NCBI RefSeq assembly: GCF_025685655.1
Contig: NZ_JAGSYG010000004.1
Location: 597,923 to 661,922, forward strand
Direction: 5' to 3'
Length of the DNA stretch: 64,000 nt
Source: Acidicapsa ligni
GTDB taxonomy: Bacteria > Acidobacteriota > Terriglobia > Terriglobales > Acidobacteriaceae
How positions within the stretch are numbered: the first letter of the stretch is position 1; every line of letters begins with the position of its first letter. The translations under genes and the position numbers were made by a program. Below the pieces are notes generated by a model that searched no databases, was not told the origin of the DNA, and saw nothing but the letters and a program-made list of their open reading frames with translations. Shown one piece after another: positions 17,972 to 27,800 of this stretch.

Positions 17972-18574
17972 TTATTTTGCCGCCGCAGTCAGAATCTTCT
18001 CGACCTTTGCGTCAAGCTCTCGCGCTACTTTGAGAGCATCGCTGTTCCCATAGGGCGCAAGATAGGAGGCCATTCTGTCATACGAGATGCGGACGCTATC
18101 CGGGCGCTCCTCAATGAGGATGGTTACTGGCGCGTACGAACCTGCGTCAACAACATGCTTCACCATTTCCTTCATGATCAGTGGATTCCCTGCGACAATG
18201 CGGAGAATTCTTGGCTTGTCTGTTCCATTCTCTTTCCGGAGAACTTCCCCCAGGTCAAGCCGCATGAACTCCATAAGACCGTTCGGTTGCGTGACAGGAT
18301 CGACGATTTTCTCCATCTCGGCTTGATTGCGCGCAGCCGAAAAACTCTTATGAAATGCAACTATATCCGGATGGCCGATCGCCGCGTCGATTCGTGCAAC
18401 CACTGTGTCAAAGGGTTCGGTGGTAATGATATTAACTCGCTGTACGTGAACCTCTTGAATACTCATATGTGCTGCCTTTCCTTTTGTTGTAGCTGTTTGA
18501 GCCGACATTTGGACACACGCGGCTAAGCCGAGAGTAAGGCCGGAAGCTATCCAAAATACTCGCGAAATTTTCAT
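17972..18574 (-). CDS. Exported DUF302-domain protein
   Basis: 200 aa from the ATG at 18574, preferred because AGGAGAGG lies just upstream; an open frame continues to 18661 without a good site. An N-terminal signal sequence (FWIASGLTLGLAACVQMSAQ) suggests export or a lipoprotein (LAAC). The body matches DUF302: TTEPFDTVVARIDAAIGHPD, MEFMRLDLGEVLRK, then RILRIVAGNPLIMKEMV and APVTILIEE. DUF302 proteins are small alpha/beta domains of unknown role, sometimes near redox or sulphur genes. Position after the SnoaL-like gene on the same strand hints at shared expression with it. Confidence 0.87.
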   Translation of the reverse strand: MKISRVFWIASGLTLGLAACVQMSAQTATTKGKAAHMSIQEVHVQRVNIITTEPFDTVVARIDAAIGHPDIVAFHKSFSAARNQAEMEKIVDPVTQPNGLMEFMRLDLGEVLRKENGTDKPRILRIVAGNPLIMKEMVKHVVDAGSYAPVTILIEERPDSVRISYDRMASYLAPYGNSDALKVARELDAKVEKILTAAAK

Positions 18575-18725
18575 GTTCCTCTCCTGTCTATAAGTCAGCA
18601 TAATTTTCCGGCCACCGAAGTCGCTCTGCGAGAGCCGAGTGATTTGAGCTTGCATGTCCATACTTTTGTTCCCAAAGAATTGTTGCTAAAAAATGTTCGA
18701 TAAAAAGAATATGGTACACGCCCGG

Positions 18726-19163
18726 TCACCCGAGCTGCAGATGCCCATCCAGGTTGCCCTGCAAATCAAACAATGTGTAATCACGATACACAAAACGCCA
18801 GCTATCGTCGATGCGTTCAAATCTGTCATGGTAGCGGCCCGCCGCAACTATCTGCAGCGGAATCGTATCGGTAGCCTGCAGGACAGTGTAGTAAGAACGG
18901 CACGTTGCTTTACCTGCCGCTTCATCGACATCGATGATCGGATTGGTAACCACATGTTTCGTTCGCGGCGTACCGCACGGATAGATTTTTACGACACTCT
19001 TCAGCATTGCCAGAGTCGTCTCACTATCTTGTGGTTCATCGTGTCCATGTAGCTTCATCCTCGCATCCTTGAACAGAACTTCAACTCCGTGAAAATCCCC
19101 GTTGTCGACGAACTCCGCGTAGCGGTAAAGGAGATTTGCAATTTCGATAGCGCCGTTACTCAT
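18726..19163 (-). CDS. SnoaL-like/NTF2-fold protein
   Basis: 145 aa. LLYRYAEFVDNGDFHGVEVL (residues 11-30), the HVVTNPIIDVD strand and the C-terminal RFERIDDSWRFVYRDYTLF are the pattern of SnoaL_4-type cone-shaped alpha+beta barrels, which include cyclases, dehydratases and ring-hydroxylating dioxygenase small subunits. Substrate unknown. Its start lies 127 bases from the divergent TetR gene at 19291, with two identical-type palindromes between, so it is the likely TetR target. Confidence 0.85.
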   Translation of the reverse strand: MSNGAIEIANLLYRYAEFVDNGDFHGVEVLFKDARMKLHGHDEPQDSETTLAMLKSVVKIYPCGTPRTKHVVTNPIIDVDEAAGKATCRSYYTVLQATDTIPLQIVAAGRYHDRFERIDDSWRFVYRDYTLFDLQGNLDGHLQLG

Positions 19164-19217
19164 TCAGCCCTCTTTTTGTTTTGTGTTAGAAAGAACAATG
19201 TGCGTCCGTAATTAGCA

Positions 19218-19233
19218 GTCAACAGCCGTTGAC
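19218..19233. promoter_or_regulatory. TetR operator, copy 1
   Basis: Inverted repeat GTCAAC-AGCC-GTTGAC in the region between the SnoaL-like and TetR genes. A second copy with the same spacer type starts 46 bases to the right. Confidence 0.7.
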
Positions 19234-19263
19234 ATTTCCAGCATGAACGGATTGCGGCTTGCT

Positions 19264-19279
19264 GTCAACCGCCGTTGAT
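19264..19279. promoter_or_regulatory. TetR operator, copy 2
   Basis: GTCAAC-CGCC-GTTGAT, the same site as at 19218 with one arm base changed, ending 11 bases before the TetR ATG at 19291. The position fits repression of its own gene. Confidence 0.7.
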
Positions 19280-19290
19280 ATGATGAAGAA

Positions 19291-19893
19291 ATGGCGAATG
19301 CAAAATCAGCGATGAAACGCACAGTGAAACCCCATGCTCCAAAGAATGCAGAGTCGACCCAGGATCGTATATTCAATGCAGCGAAAGCGCGATTTTCACA
19401 AGCTTCATTCGAGAGCGTCGGGCTTCGCGACATAGCTGGAGATGCAGGCGTAGATGCTGCTCTGGTGATCCGCTATTTTGGCTCAAAGGAAAAACTCTTC
19501 CGTCAAATTGCGAATCAGGCATTTGAAACGGACGTACTTCTGCAGAACGGCGTAGAGTCTCTTCCGGAGAACACCGTACATCATCTTCTATCTACGATGG
19601 ATCATGGAGTGCGACGCAATGGATATGATCCATTTCGTTTCTTGCTCTGTTCAATCAGCAGTCCTACGGCCGGGCCAATCCTCTCTGAATCATTCGAGAG
19701 GTGCTTCGCAAAGCCACTGGCCAACGCGCTGACCGGCAGATTAAAAAATACACGTGCCGCGCTGATTAGCGCCTATATCCTGGGATTTGCCCTGGCACGA
19801 GTGGCACTTCCCATGCAGGAAATTGACGCCCGCAAGCGCCATCGCATCGGTTCTCTGTTAGGTGAGGCGCTGAAGAATTGCGTGGAAGAGTAA
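19291..19893 (+). CDS. TetR/AcrR-family regulator
   Basis: 200 aa. N-terminal TetR helix-turn-helix: TQDRIFNAAKARFSQASFES, VGLRDIAGDAGVDAALVIRYFGSKEKLF (residues 23-70). This is followed by a helical ligand-binding domain of no recognisable specificity; the sequence LVIRYFGSKEKLF is the usual TetR recognition-helix end. It faces the SnoaL-like gene, and two palindromes occupy the shared region. A strong hairpin follows its stop. Confidence 0.9.
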   Translation: MANAKSAMKRTVKPHAPKNAESTQDRIFNAAKARFSQASFESVGLRDIAGDAGVDAALVIRYFGSKEKLFRQIANQAFETDVLLQNGVESLPENTVHHLLSTMDHGVRRNGYDPFRFLLCSISSPTAGPILSESFERCFAKPLANALTGRLKNTRAALISAYILGFALARVALPMQEIDARKRHRIGSLLGEALKNCVEE

Positions 19894-19944
19894 GAGCATC
19901 TAAAGTTTCAGATTGTCTGGCGATAGGAACTCTAAAATTGTCGA

Positions 19945-19990
19945 AACATACAACGGCTACTTCAAGGACTTGAAGTAGCCGTTGTATGTT
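19945..19990. terminator. Hairpin terminator after the TetR gene
   Basis: Perfect inverted repeat with 22-base arms, 19945-19966 and 19969-19990, two-base loop. It lies between two convergent genes (TetR and SDR) and can serve both. Confidence 0.8.
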
Positions 19991-20085
19991 GCTTCACGAA
20001 GCGATATCGCACTTATAAACGAAATGACGGCATTTATTAGTCCATCGTAGAGCGTCCCTCAATAGCGAGCGATGCATTCTTCGAT

Positions 20086-20829
20086 TTAGGCATTCGTTCC
20101 GCCATCAACAGTCAGATTTGCACCGGTGATATAGGAAGATTCTGGACTGGCGACAAACGCAACCAGCGCTGCGACCTCATCGACATGTCCGTAACGATTG
20201 AGTGCTGTCACTGCTTTTTGAGGTGTTGCCCAATCGCCCCCAGCGGGATTCAGATCCGTATCGATCGGACCAGGCTGCACATTGTTCACCGTGATGCCTC
20301 GCGCTCCGACCTCTCTGGATAAGCTCTGCGCAAACATCTTAACAGCACCCTTCGTCGCCGCATAAGCTGCCAGCCCTGGCGTCAGATTGCGCTCGCCGAC
20401 GCACGAACCGATCATGATAATGCGGCCGTTATCATTCATGTGCTTCAACGCTGCCTGCGTCGTGACGAATACGCCCCGCACGTTGAGGTTAATTACGTGA
20501 TCCATCTCTTCCAGGGTCGTGTCTTCAAACAGCTTCGGAATGGCCGTGCCGGCATTGTTCACCAGAATGTCCAGTTTGCCCAGGCCAGCAACGACTTTCT
20601 CAACGGCCTCGCGGATTGCGTCGATGTTGACGGCGTCGGCTTGTATGGCGAGAGCCTTTCCGCCTGCCTCTTCAATTGCCTTGACCACAGTAGAGGCTGA
20701 GTTTGCATCCTTGGCATACGTGATAGCCACGCTGGCTCCATCTGCGGCCAGACGTTTTGCGATTGCAGCCCCGATCCCACGAGAGCCTCCGGTTACCAGC
20801 GCGACTTTTCCTTTTAACGAGTGAGACAT
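20086..20829 (-). CDS. SDR-family oxidoreductase (3-oxoacyl-ACP reductase type)
   Basis: 247 aa classical short-chain dehydrogenase. The NAD(P) loop is TGGSRGIGAAIAKRLAADGA (residues 14-33), the structural motif is NNAGTA (about 91), the active-site YAATK lies near residue 155, and the tail SSYITGANLTVDGG near 235 is typical of FabG-like reductases. The substrate is not fatty-acid specific by context: no fab genes lie nearby. It is divergent from the LysR gene at 21006, which probably controls it. Confidence 0.92.
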   Translation of the reverse strand: MSHSLKGKVALVTGGSRGIGAAIAKRLAADGASVAITYAKDANSASTVVKAIEEAGGKALAIQADAVNIDAIREAVEKVVAGLGKLDILVNNAGTAIPKLFEDTTLEEMDHVINLNVRGVFVTTQAALKHMNDNGRIIMIGSCVGERNLTPGLAAYAATKGAVKMFAQSLSREVGARGITVNNVQPGPIDTDLNPAGGDWATPQKAVTALNRYGHVDEVAALVAFVASPESSYITGANLTVDGGTNA

Positions 20830-20903
20830 CTGTCTCCACCTTTCTATTAAGCGAATCGTGTCCTCGATCGAGCGAAGAAAGATAGGGGCGAAAGCAATGA
20901 CGA

Positions 20904-20922
20904 CGCTATCCGTCCTATAGCG
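20904..20922. promoter_or_regulatory. LysR-type palindrome
   Basis: CGCTAT-N7-ATAGCG in the 176-base region between the divergent SDR and LysR genes. The spacing is that of a T-N11-A box. A further 9-base inverted pair, CATAACCCC at 20957-20965 and GGGGTTATG at 21000-21008, spans the LysR start codon. Confidence 0.55.
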
Positions 20923-21005
20923 ATACTTCCGCTGTGCGATGAACCGTTTTAGTGACCATAACCCCGAAACGTCATGAATAAAATTGCTTTCTAAGCTGAG
21001 GGGTT

Positions 21006-21944
21006 ATGCTTTCTAGGCAGAGGTGGTATTTGGAACTCAGGCATCTTCGTTACTTTGTAGCAGTGGCTGAAGCGCGTAGTCTCAAACTCGCGGCAGAAGA
21101 GAAATTGCATACGACTCAGCCCTCTCTGAGTCGTCAGATGCGTGACCTTGAGGATGAAGTTGGCACGCCACTTCTCGTCAGAGGGGCAAAGGGTGTCGAG
21201 CTCACATCTGCCGGTCGAGTGTTTCTAGATCACGCACGCGTAATGCTTGCTCAGGCCGAGGCCGCTGTACAATCAGCTCGGCAAATAGCTCACTCGGCCA
21301 AGCCCTCTTTCAGTTTGGGCTTCATGATCGGCCATGATACAACCTGGCTTCCCCAGGCCCTGAAGCTTCTTCGCGACGAATTGCCCAACATCCATGTAGT
21401 GATCTCTACGCAGAACTCACCCCAGCTTGCCACCGCTCTCTTGCATGGTGGAATTGACCTCGCCTTTCTGCGCCGGGAAGATGGCGGCAATGAGCTGGAA
21501 TTCAGAACTCTTGTCGAAGAATCATTCGAGGTATTCCTGCCCTCGAATCATCCCCTCGCGGCCAGGGAGGCAATCGATGTTCAGGACATTGTCGGTGAAA
21601 CATTCATCAGCGTTTCTGGAACAGCTCTCAGCATCTCCGGAAAACAGCCGGCACTGCGACGGGCAATCGACAGATATCTAAAAGACAATGGCATCGAAAT
21701 TAGACCAAGCCATGAGGTAGACAACCTCGGTGGCGTGATGTCGCTCATCCCTTCTACGCAAGGGATTGCTCTTCTGCCTCTGTATGCAAAGGCTTTTCTT
21801 CCGGACGCCGTTACGACTCGTCCATTGCAGGGTATCGGGCCAAAGATCGACGTATCAGTCGGCTATCGCAGGGCCAACCCATCATCCATCCTGAAGCTGT
21901 TTCTTTCGCGAATCGACGAACTCACGGCCAAAGCCTCACGATAA
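21006..21944 (+). CDS. LysR-family transcriptional regulator
   Basis: 312 aa. Helix-turn-helix LELRHLRYFVAVAEARSLKL and the following TTQPSLSRQMRDLEDEVGTP (residues 9-55), then an effector domain (SFSLGFMIGHDTTWLPQAL onward) close in style to the HcaR/CbbR group that senses aromatic or small organic acids. The ATG at 21006 has GAGGGG upstream; a TTG at 21030 with AGAGGTGG before it would give the usual short N-terminus and is a real alternative. It faces the SDR gene across 176 bases. Confidence 0.9.
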   Translation: MLSRQRWYLELRHLRYFVAVAEARSLKLAAEEKLHTTQPSLSRQMRDLEDEVGTPLLVRGAKGVELTSAGRVFLDHARVMLAQAEAAVQSARQIAHSAKPSFSLGFMIGHDTTWLPQALKLLRDELPNIHVVISTQNSPQLATALLHGGIDLAFLRREDGGNELEFRTLVEESFEVFLPSNHPLAAREAIDVQDIVGETFISVSGTALSISGKQPALRRAIDRYLKDNGIEIRPSHEVDNLGGVMSLIPSTQGIALLPLYAKAFLPDAVTTRPLQGIGPKIDVSVGYRRANPSSILKLFLSRIDELTAKASR

Positions 21945-21994
21945 GGATCGCGGATGCGGGCGTGAATTCTCTCTGCCAAATCTATGCTGTGTTT

Positions 21995-22777
21995 TTAGAT
22001 ATGCCTGGATCTGGCCCGAGCGCGAGACCGGCGTGAGTGCCTGCGGACAGCGTGGGGCGTGAATGTCCATTGCCTGACCGGGCCTACATCAATATGAACG
22101 AACTGGCTTGCAGGATAGTAACCAACACCGCCAGCCCCAATTGACTTGGCCGCATCGCGCAGCAGCGGAGCAGGAACACCCGGCACGCGGAGATCGACAG
22201 CCTTGGCGAGGATGTGCTGCGAGTGCTCGGCCGCATTGGTCGTTCCACTTTCGCGCAGCATGTCATTCGTTTCCTGGGAGCGATAGCCAGAGAGCACATC
22301 GATCACGCCATTGGACTTTCCCAGCTTGGCCAGCATGGTATGCAGTACGTCAAAGGTACGCGGATCGTAGGCATTCACTTCCTGGTTGTGGCTGTCGCGC
22401 AAAAAGAGATTGAGCTTGTCCAGGGCCTCGGGAATATATGTGTTGCCGATGCGATACACCACGTCAAGAATCTCACCGGTAGGACCATGAGCAAGCTTCA
22501 ACTCGTACTTCTGGCCCTCCGCAGGCGGCTCGTCATCATCCTCGGGCAGCAGGCCTGCACCCGGCAGAGTTGCGTTGACAAAAGCATGCGCCAGGGCGTG
22601 GAGCCTCGGATGCCTGTGCGTTCCGGACGTGCGAGCGCTGGCATAAGGCGCGACTGCGCTCAGCGAAATAAAGGCGAAGAGAATAGCAAGTCTGCGGGAA
22701 AAAAAGAGCGAGCGAAGAGAATTGGTTAAAGACAGTGACAAATCAGCAAATCTCCGGCTAATAGGTTTGCGCGGCAC
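21995..22777 (-). CDS. DUF882/M15-type murein endopeptidase, exported
   Basis: 260 aa. A membrane or signal segment (LAILFAFISLSAVAPYASA, about residues 30-48) is followed by a Pro/His-rich spacer and a DUF882 (YcbK/MepK-like) zinc peptidase domain. Ligand motifs are SQHILAKAVDLRV (His and Asp, about 190-203) and QFVHIDVGPVRQW (His, about 228), with GYRSQETNDMLR upstream as in the family. Such enzymes cut peptide cross-links in peptidoglycan. The C-terminus ends in an Arg-rich tail (RRHSRRSRARARSRH), unusual for the family and perhaps for binding the wall. Confidence 0.88.
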   Translation of the reverse strand: MPRKPISRRFADLSLSLTNSLRSLFFSRRLAILFAFISLSAVAPYASARTSGTHRHPRLHALAHAFVNATLPGAGLLPEDDDEPPAEGQKYELKLAHGPTGEILDVVYRIGNTYIPEALDKLNLFLRDSHNQEVNAYDPRTFDVLHTMLAKLGKSNGVIDVLSGYRSQETNDMLRESGTTNAAEHSQHILAKAVDLRVPGVPAPLLRDAAKSIGAGGVGYYPASQFVHIDVGPVRQWTFTPHAVRRHSRRSRARARSRHI

Positions 22778-23113
22778 TGAAAACCAGGAGACCAGAATAG
22801 GGTTTGCCAGTCGTCATTCGCTTCGTCGAGTGTACTTCATGAGGCACGATAATGTATGAGATTCGGTAGAATTATCAGGAACTTGCGTCAGGGTGAATTA
22901 TTCGGCACGCCCTCTGAAAAGCCGTTGGGCAAGTTACAGAGTCGATAAGTGTCGAGAAGTACCGCTAAGTGTCGATTAAGTTGACCTGTCAGCACCAAAT
23001 AGAATCGCACAGAATCCCTATTATTGCCAGGAACTCTGTGCGGGGAAATTACGAAACCCACATGCTGCTCTTACGCTGAACATTGTGAATTAAGCAGTTT
23101 TTGTTCTGGATCG
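22778..23113. other. Intergenic region
   Basis: 336 bases without a supported gene. Near 22939-22980 the word TAAGTGTCGA occurs twice, with a related GTCGAGAAGTA between; no function is apparent. The left part should hold the promoter of the DUF882 gene. Confidence 0.4.
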
Positions 23114-24091
23114 TTAGAACGATTCTCCAACCAACTCCTCACTCTTCTTCCAAAGAGCTTCAGCATTCTTTAGATCGAGCGCATACCCGCGCACTCCTTG
23201 GTCCGTTAGGATCATCGTCACATTGTCCGGTACGATATCGCTGACCTGGCAATCCTCACAATACCGGCCACTAATTTCCTCTGCCGGTGCAACGACACCA
23301 GCCCATACAGAAGTCGCAGCTCCCTGCGGAATCGTCTTGAACTGGAAGGCGCTCTTTCCCGCCGCTGCAGCCTCTTCATTTATGTGTTTGACCATTGCTT
23401 CGAGGTGACTCGCATCCATATGGCGAGCCAACTCCGTCTGGATACCGCCAGGATGGACCGCTGCAGCGACCACACCGCGCTCACGATGCCGCTGGTTAAA
23501 CGCGACAGCAAAGAGCACGTTCGCTGTCTTTGATCGGCCGTAAGCAACGAACGGTTCATAGGCAGTCTTCTCGAAGTTCGGATCATCGAGATCGACGTTT
23601 GAGAAGCGGTGGCCCGCCGAGGAGAGGTTAATCAACCGCGACCCAGCTCCCAGCAGCGAAGCAATTCGGTTGACGAAGACAAAGTGGCCAAGATGATTGG
23701 TCCCGAACTGTGTCTCGAACCCATCGGCAGTGTGGCCGAAAGGCGTAGCCATGACACCGGCATTTGCGATGATTACGTCGAAGTTCTCGCCCTTTTTGAC
23801 CAATCTATCGGCAGCGGCACGCACGCTTTTAAGATTGGCAAGGTCGAGCTCGATAAGCTCAAAACTTCCGCCATTAGCAGCAGCGTCCCTTCGGACCTCG
23901 GCGGTTGCCGCTTCAGCTTTTGAGAGATCGCGCGCGGCACCGACAACATGCGCGCCATGTGCGACGAGAGACCGTGCTGTTTCCACGCCGATCCCGGCAG
24001 ACACTCCGGTTACGAGAATCCTTTTCCCCTTCAGATTCACGCCTTTCAACACATCTTCCGTGGTTGAGGTAATACCAAATACGTTTGCCAT
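23114..24091 (-). CDS. SDR-family oxidoreductase, retinol-dehydrogenase/WWOX-like
   Basis: 325 aa from the ATG at 24091, which has AAGGAG seven to eight bases upstream. The open frame continues far upstream, but only as an antisense shadow of the TetR gene. The NAD(P) loop is TGVSAGIGVETARSLVAHGA (about residues 27-46), with NAGVMATPFG near 108 and the active-site YGRSKTANVLFA near 185. The length and the YGRSK motif match the longer retinol-dehydrogenase-like SDR group. Substrate unknown. It is divergent from the TetR gene at 24239, with two strong palindromes between. Confidence 0.9.
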   Translation of the reverse strand: MANVFGITSTTEDVLKGVNLKGKRILVTGVSAGIGVETARSLVAHGAHVVGAARDLSKAEAATAEVRRDAAANGGSFELIELDLANLKSVRAAADRLVKKGENFDVIIANAGVMATPFGHTADGFETQFGTNHLGHFVFVNRIASLLGAGSRLINLSSAGHRFSNVDLDDPNFEKTAYEPFVAYGRSKTANVLFAVAFNQRHRERGVVAAAVHPGGIQTELARHMDASHLEAMVKHINEEAAAAGKSAFQFKTIPQGAATSVWAGVVAPAEEISGRYCEDCQVSDIVPDNVTMILTDQGVRGYALDLKNAEALWKKSEELVGESF

Positions 24092-24167
24092 TCTTTTCTC
24101 CTTGAGTCTTCCATTTCCAACGTGTGTATGTAAGCAGCTCTGAACTGTCGTAGCTGTTAAAATTAAA

Positions 24168-24182
24168 CGGAGAGCATCTCCG
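24168..24182. promoter_or_regulatory. TetR operator, half of a pair
   Basis: CGGAGA-GCA-TCTCCG inverted repeat in the SDR/TetR shared region. Its core (GGAGA...TCTCC) is repeated in the longer site at 24198. Confidence 0.65.
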
Positions 24183-24197
24183 CAATATACAGTAGAT

Positions 24198-24218
24198 AAC
24201 CGGAGAATCTCTCCGGTT
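24198..24218. promoter_or_regulatory. TetR operator, strong copy
   Basis: Perfect 9-3-9 inverted repeat AACCGGAGA-ATC-TCTCCGGTT, 20 bases before the TTG start at 24239. It probably represses both the TetR gene and the divergent SDR gene. Confidence 0.75.
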
Positions 24219-24238
24219 GCAAAAATGCAGGTGAAGTT

Positions 24239-24817
24239 TTGAAAAAAATCCAACCCGCTCCCCGGAAGCCACGCGCAGACGCTCAGCGTAATCGCGAGCG
24301 CATTCTGGAGGTTGCCAAAGAAGCGTTCACCCGTTCCGGCGCAAACATCAGCCTGGATGAGGTTTCCCGGCAGGCAGGCGTGGGTGCAGGAACTCTCTAT
24401 CGGCACTTTCCTACACGCGAGGCACTCCTTGAGGAGGTCTATCGTGCCGAAGTGGAAAAACTGGCGGCAGCGGAGAAGGAGTTTGCCAGGACCAGGCCAC
24501 CAATCGAGGCTCTGCGAGGCTGGATGTTGCTCTTCGTGGACTACATTGCAACCAAGCAGATCATCGCGCCAGCGCTGAACACGCTTGTTGGAGAAGACTG
24601 CAAGGTCTTTGAAACATCGGGTGCCCAGATCATCGGAGCGATCAACGCTCTTGTGGAGCGTGCAATCAAGAGCGGCGACATACGTTCCGATCTCGAACCT
24701 CTCGATCTCTTTCGGGCTCTTGTCGGCGTCTCCAACGTCGCATCCTCGCCAGACTGGCCGCAAAGTGCAAGACGGCTGGTGGAGATTCTCATTCTGGGTT
24801 CGCGGCCAGTAGCTTAG
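24239..24817 (+). CDS. TetR/AcrR-family regulator (TTG start)
   Basis: 192 aa. RADAQRNRERILEVAKEAFT (residues 12-31) then VSRQAGVGAGTLYRHFPTREALL form the TetR helix-turn-helix, of the type in which the first helix follows a basic leader. The C-terminal domain (APALNTLVGEDCKVFETSG, SGDIRSDLEPLDLFRALVGV) resembles the TetR_C group found with SDR targets. The start is TTG, with AGGTG just upstream; an ATG twelve bases upstream meets a stop at once. It controls, by position, the SDR gene at 23114. Confidence 0.9.
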   Translation: MKKIQPAPRKPRADAQRNRERILEVAKEAFTRSGANISLDEVSRQAGVGAGTLYRHFPTREALLEEVYRAEVEKLAAAEKEFARTRPPIEALRGWMLLFVDYIATKQIIAPALNTLVGEDCKVFETSGAQIIGAINALVERAIKSGDIRSDLEPLDLFRALVGVSNVASSPDWPQSARRLVEILILGSRPVA

Positions 24818-24899
24818 GCGGCAACACGTTCGAGCATTCTCTTATCGAGTGCAGGCAGCTCTAACGCAGCAACGAAGCGTCTGGATACATGTCCAGAAC

Positions 24900-27800
24900 T
24901 CACATCTCATGATTGCCAATCGTCCTGCGATACAGTCTCCGAAGATTGGCAAAGATGCCTGTATCGGGATTCAGGAAGCTCACATTGCCCGGCACGATCA
25001 CGGAGATATCCGTTCCGGATTCAGTGGAACTTAGGATCGTCAGCCTTCCCTGGATGCGGGCGGCACGCTCGCGCATACCCTGCAAACCATGATGGTCCTC
25101 ACGTCCACTCGCGGCATACCCAGGATCGATACCGACCCCATTGTCCCCAACATGCAGCGTCAGGTTCTGGCCATACGTCAGGTCAATGCTCAGACGGCTT
25201 CCGTGCGAATGGGCTTTTGCATTTTGAATCGCCTCATATCCGATTCGATACAGTTCGTCGCGAACAATCGGATGCAACTCGCGTGCATCCCCAATGATCG
25301 AAACCGACACCGTCATTCTCTCCGGCACAACCCCGTTTTCAGCAGCCCGTCGTAGAGCAGGCCCAAGCTCGTTTTTTAATGTCGTCGAGGATCGCAGCGA
25401 GTTCAGCGTGGCACGGCCTTCCGCAATCGCCTGCTCCAGCCAGCCGGAAACCTGTTTTAAAGCACCGTGCATCTTCTCCGCGTTCAGTGGTTCCTCAAGG
25501 CCATCGTCAACGACAAATTTGCTGCCCTGAATCGTCTGCAAAAAGGTGTCGTGGAGTTCTCGTGCCATGCGCGTACGTTCCGAGAGTCGCTCATCGAAGC
25601 GAGCGCCAATAACCTTTGCCATCTGCAAAACGCGAATGCGATAGATCACCCAGATAAAACAAATCGCCGTAACTAAGCACGCGATAAAGAATATGCGCGT
25701 CTGGTACCAGGCAGGAAGCACCTCAAAAGATAAGCTCGTACCCTGCGTGTTCCATACCCCATCGCTATTGCTGGCGATCACCTGAAACCTGTATTTACCC
25801 GGCGAAAGATTGTTGTAGAACGCCTGCCTGCGTGAGCCGGCATCGTGCCACATCTTCTCTCCTCCATGCAGTATGTAGCGAAAACGTATCTTCTGCGGCA
25901 TGGCAAAGCTAGGCGCGGTGTAGTCAATCTCCAGTTCGTTCTTGATCGGGGGCAGACGCAGACCATTCGTAACCGCATAAGTCTGCCGGTCAACAACCAT
26001 ATCCTCGACATAGACCGGCGGAACGACGTCACTCATCCGATGCGACGGGTCGACAGTCTGCAATACAACTCCGTTCACAAACCAAAGGTGGCCATCCGGA
26101 CTCTTGGCAGCTCCATTAAAAGGAGCATAACCAGCCTCTGTGCCGTCCAAAGAATCCAGAAGTCGGAACTGCACTTGACTGTCAGATTTAGCCCACCATT
26201 CTTCCACCTCAACCCGCGGAATATCGATGAGCCCGCATTGAGCGTACAACCATAAGTCACCGTGATCATCCGTGATCAACGCTTGGATGTCGTCACAGGG
26301 AAGACCGTTCTTTACGGTCATCGTCAGCTGTTTCCCGTTCTTCCACGCGACAACCCCGGTCGATGTAGCTCCCATGACGGAGCCATCGGAACCGACGAAT
26401 AGTTGGTTGAACCTGGATGTTTCGCCAGGCATCCCCGTGTGCCCAAAATGAAAGATGTCGAGCTTGCCATTGGCGTACCGCCCAAGGTCACCGCTGATTA
26501 GACCTAACCAGAGAGCGCCGTCGGGCGCAGCCGCGACTTTTCGTGCTGCCGGCACTTGCGTCGACAGGAATTCCTGTTGCACGGTATCGTTCTTGATCTG
26601 AACAAGTCTTCGCGGAGAGCCGCTGATTTCAGCCCAGACAGTGTGTTTCGTATCCTCCGCCAATCCCACGACGAATCCCAGTGGAGAGCCGTCGGGTTTG
26701 TTTATGCGACGGAACATGCCGTTCTCGTAAATGTTCAGGGTATTGTCGATTCCCACCCAGAGCCTGTTCCGGTCGTCTTCAAGAAGCGATGTCACCTGGT
26801 CGCCAGGCAGGCCCTTCTTAGTTTGCAGGGAGGAGATAGTCCCATTGCGAATAGAGCCCAGGTCTCCCGAGCCTCCGGCCCAGATCGTCCCATCATGTGT
26901 AGCAAGAACAGAGTCAACCTCATCCGTCCCTAATCCTCCGAGACCTGGCACGTTCGTTACGCGGAGATCACGGAAGCAATCGAGCCCCTTTGTAGTCGCC
27001 GCCCAGACATCCCCATCGTTGTCTTCGTAGAAGGCAACGATATAGTCACCCGAAAGGCCATCCGAACTACGAAATCGATCTATTTTGCCATTACGAATTC
27101 GGTAGATGCCCTGCGCCTCAGTGCCAATCCACAAGCTGCCCTGCCTATCGGACAACAGAACGGTTACATCCAGAGAGCTTCCGTCAAGACCAGGAGCAAG
27201 AAACGGCTTCAACGCCCCGTGGACCACTTGTTCAAGTCCCAGTCCTGGACCGGCAGGGCTGATTCCTGCCAGCACGGTGCCATTCCGTAGAGTGGCAATT
27301 GCCATTACCCCCTGAGACGGATTCTCTTGCAGTCCTCTTAGCCTTAAAGTACTGACTGAGCCAGGTCGCCATTGCGTGAGAGAGACAGTGTCCCCGATCC
27401 AAAGAGAGCCGGAGGCATCCTCCATGAGGGTCGCACCTCCTTGAAGAGGAACTCCATCCTTCCGGTCGTAGCATTGGGTTTTGAGGCCCACTACCTTGCA
27501 AAACGCGACATTGTCCGGATCCTGCAGTAGATGGCGTGAGAACCATACTTCTCCGTTGAGTCGCTCGATCACTGCATCGATGCGGCCCATCGAATCCGGA
27601 TACTGGACGAGCTTATGACCGACCAGATGTACCAGTCCAAAGTCTGTACCGATCCAGAGACTCCCATCACGCGCCCCAAGCAGTGATAAGGTCCTGAGGG
27701 AAGATACCTGATCTCCGGGCTCTGGAACATACGGAACGAACCGTACACCATCAAAGCGTACGAGTCCGTCCATTGTTCCGATCCACAGGTATCCATCGGA

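Noticed and set aside
24092..24763. Long N-terminal extension of the SDR gene at 23114
   Set aside because: The open frame is antisense to the TetR gene. The SDR homology starts at the ATG at 24091, which has a strong ribosome binding site.
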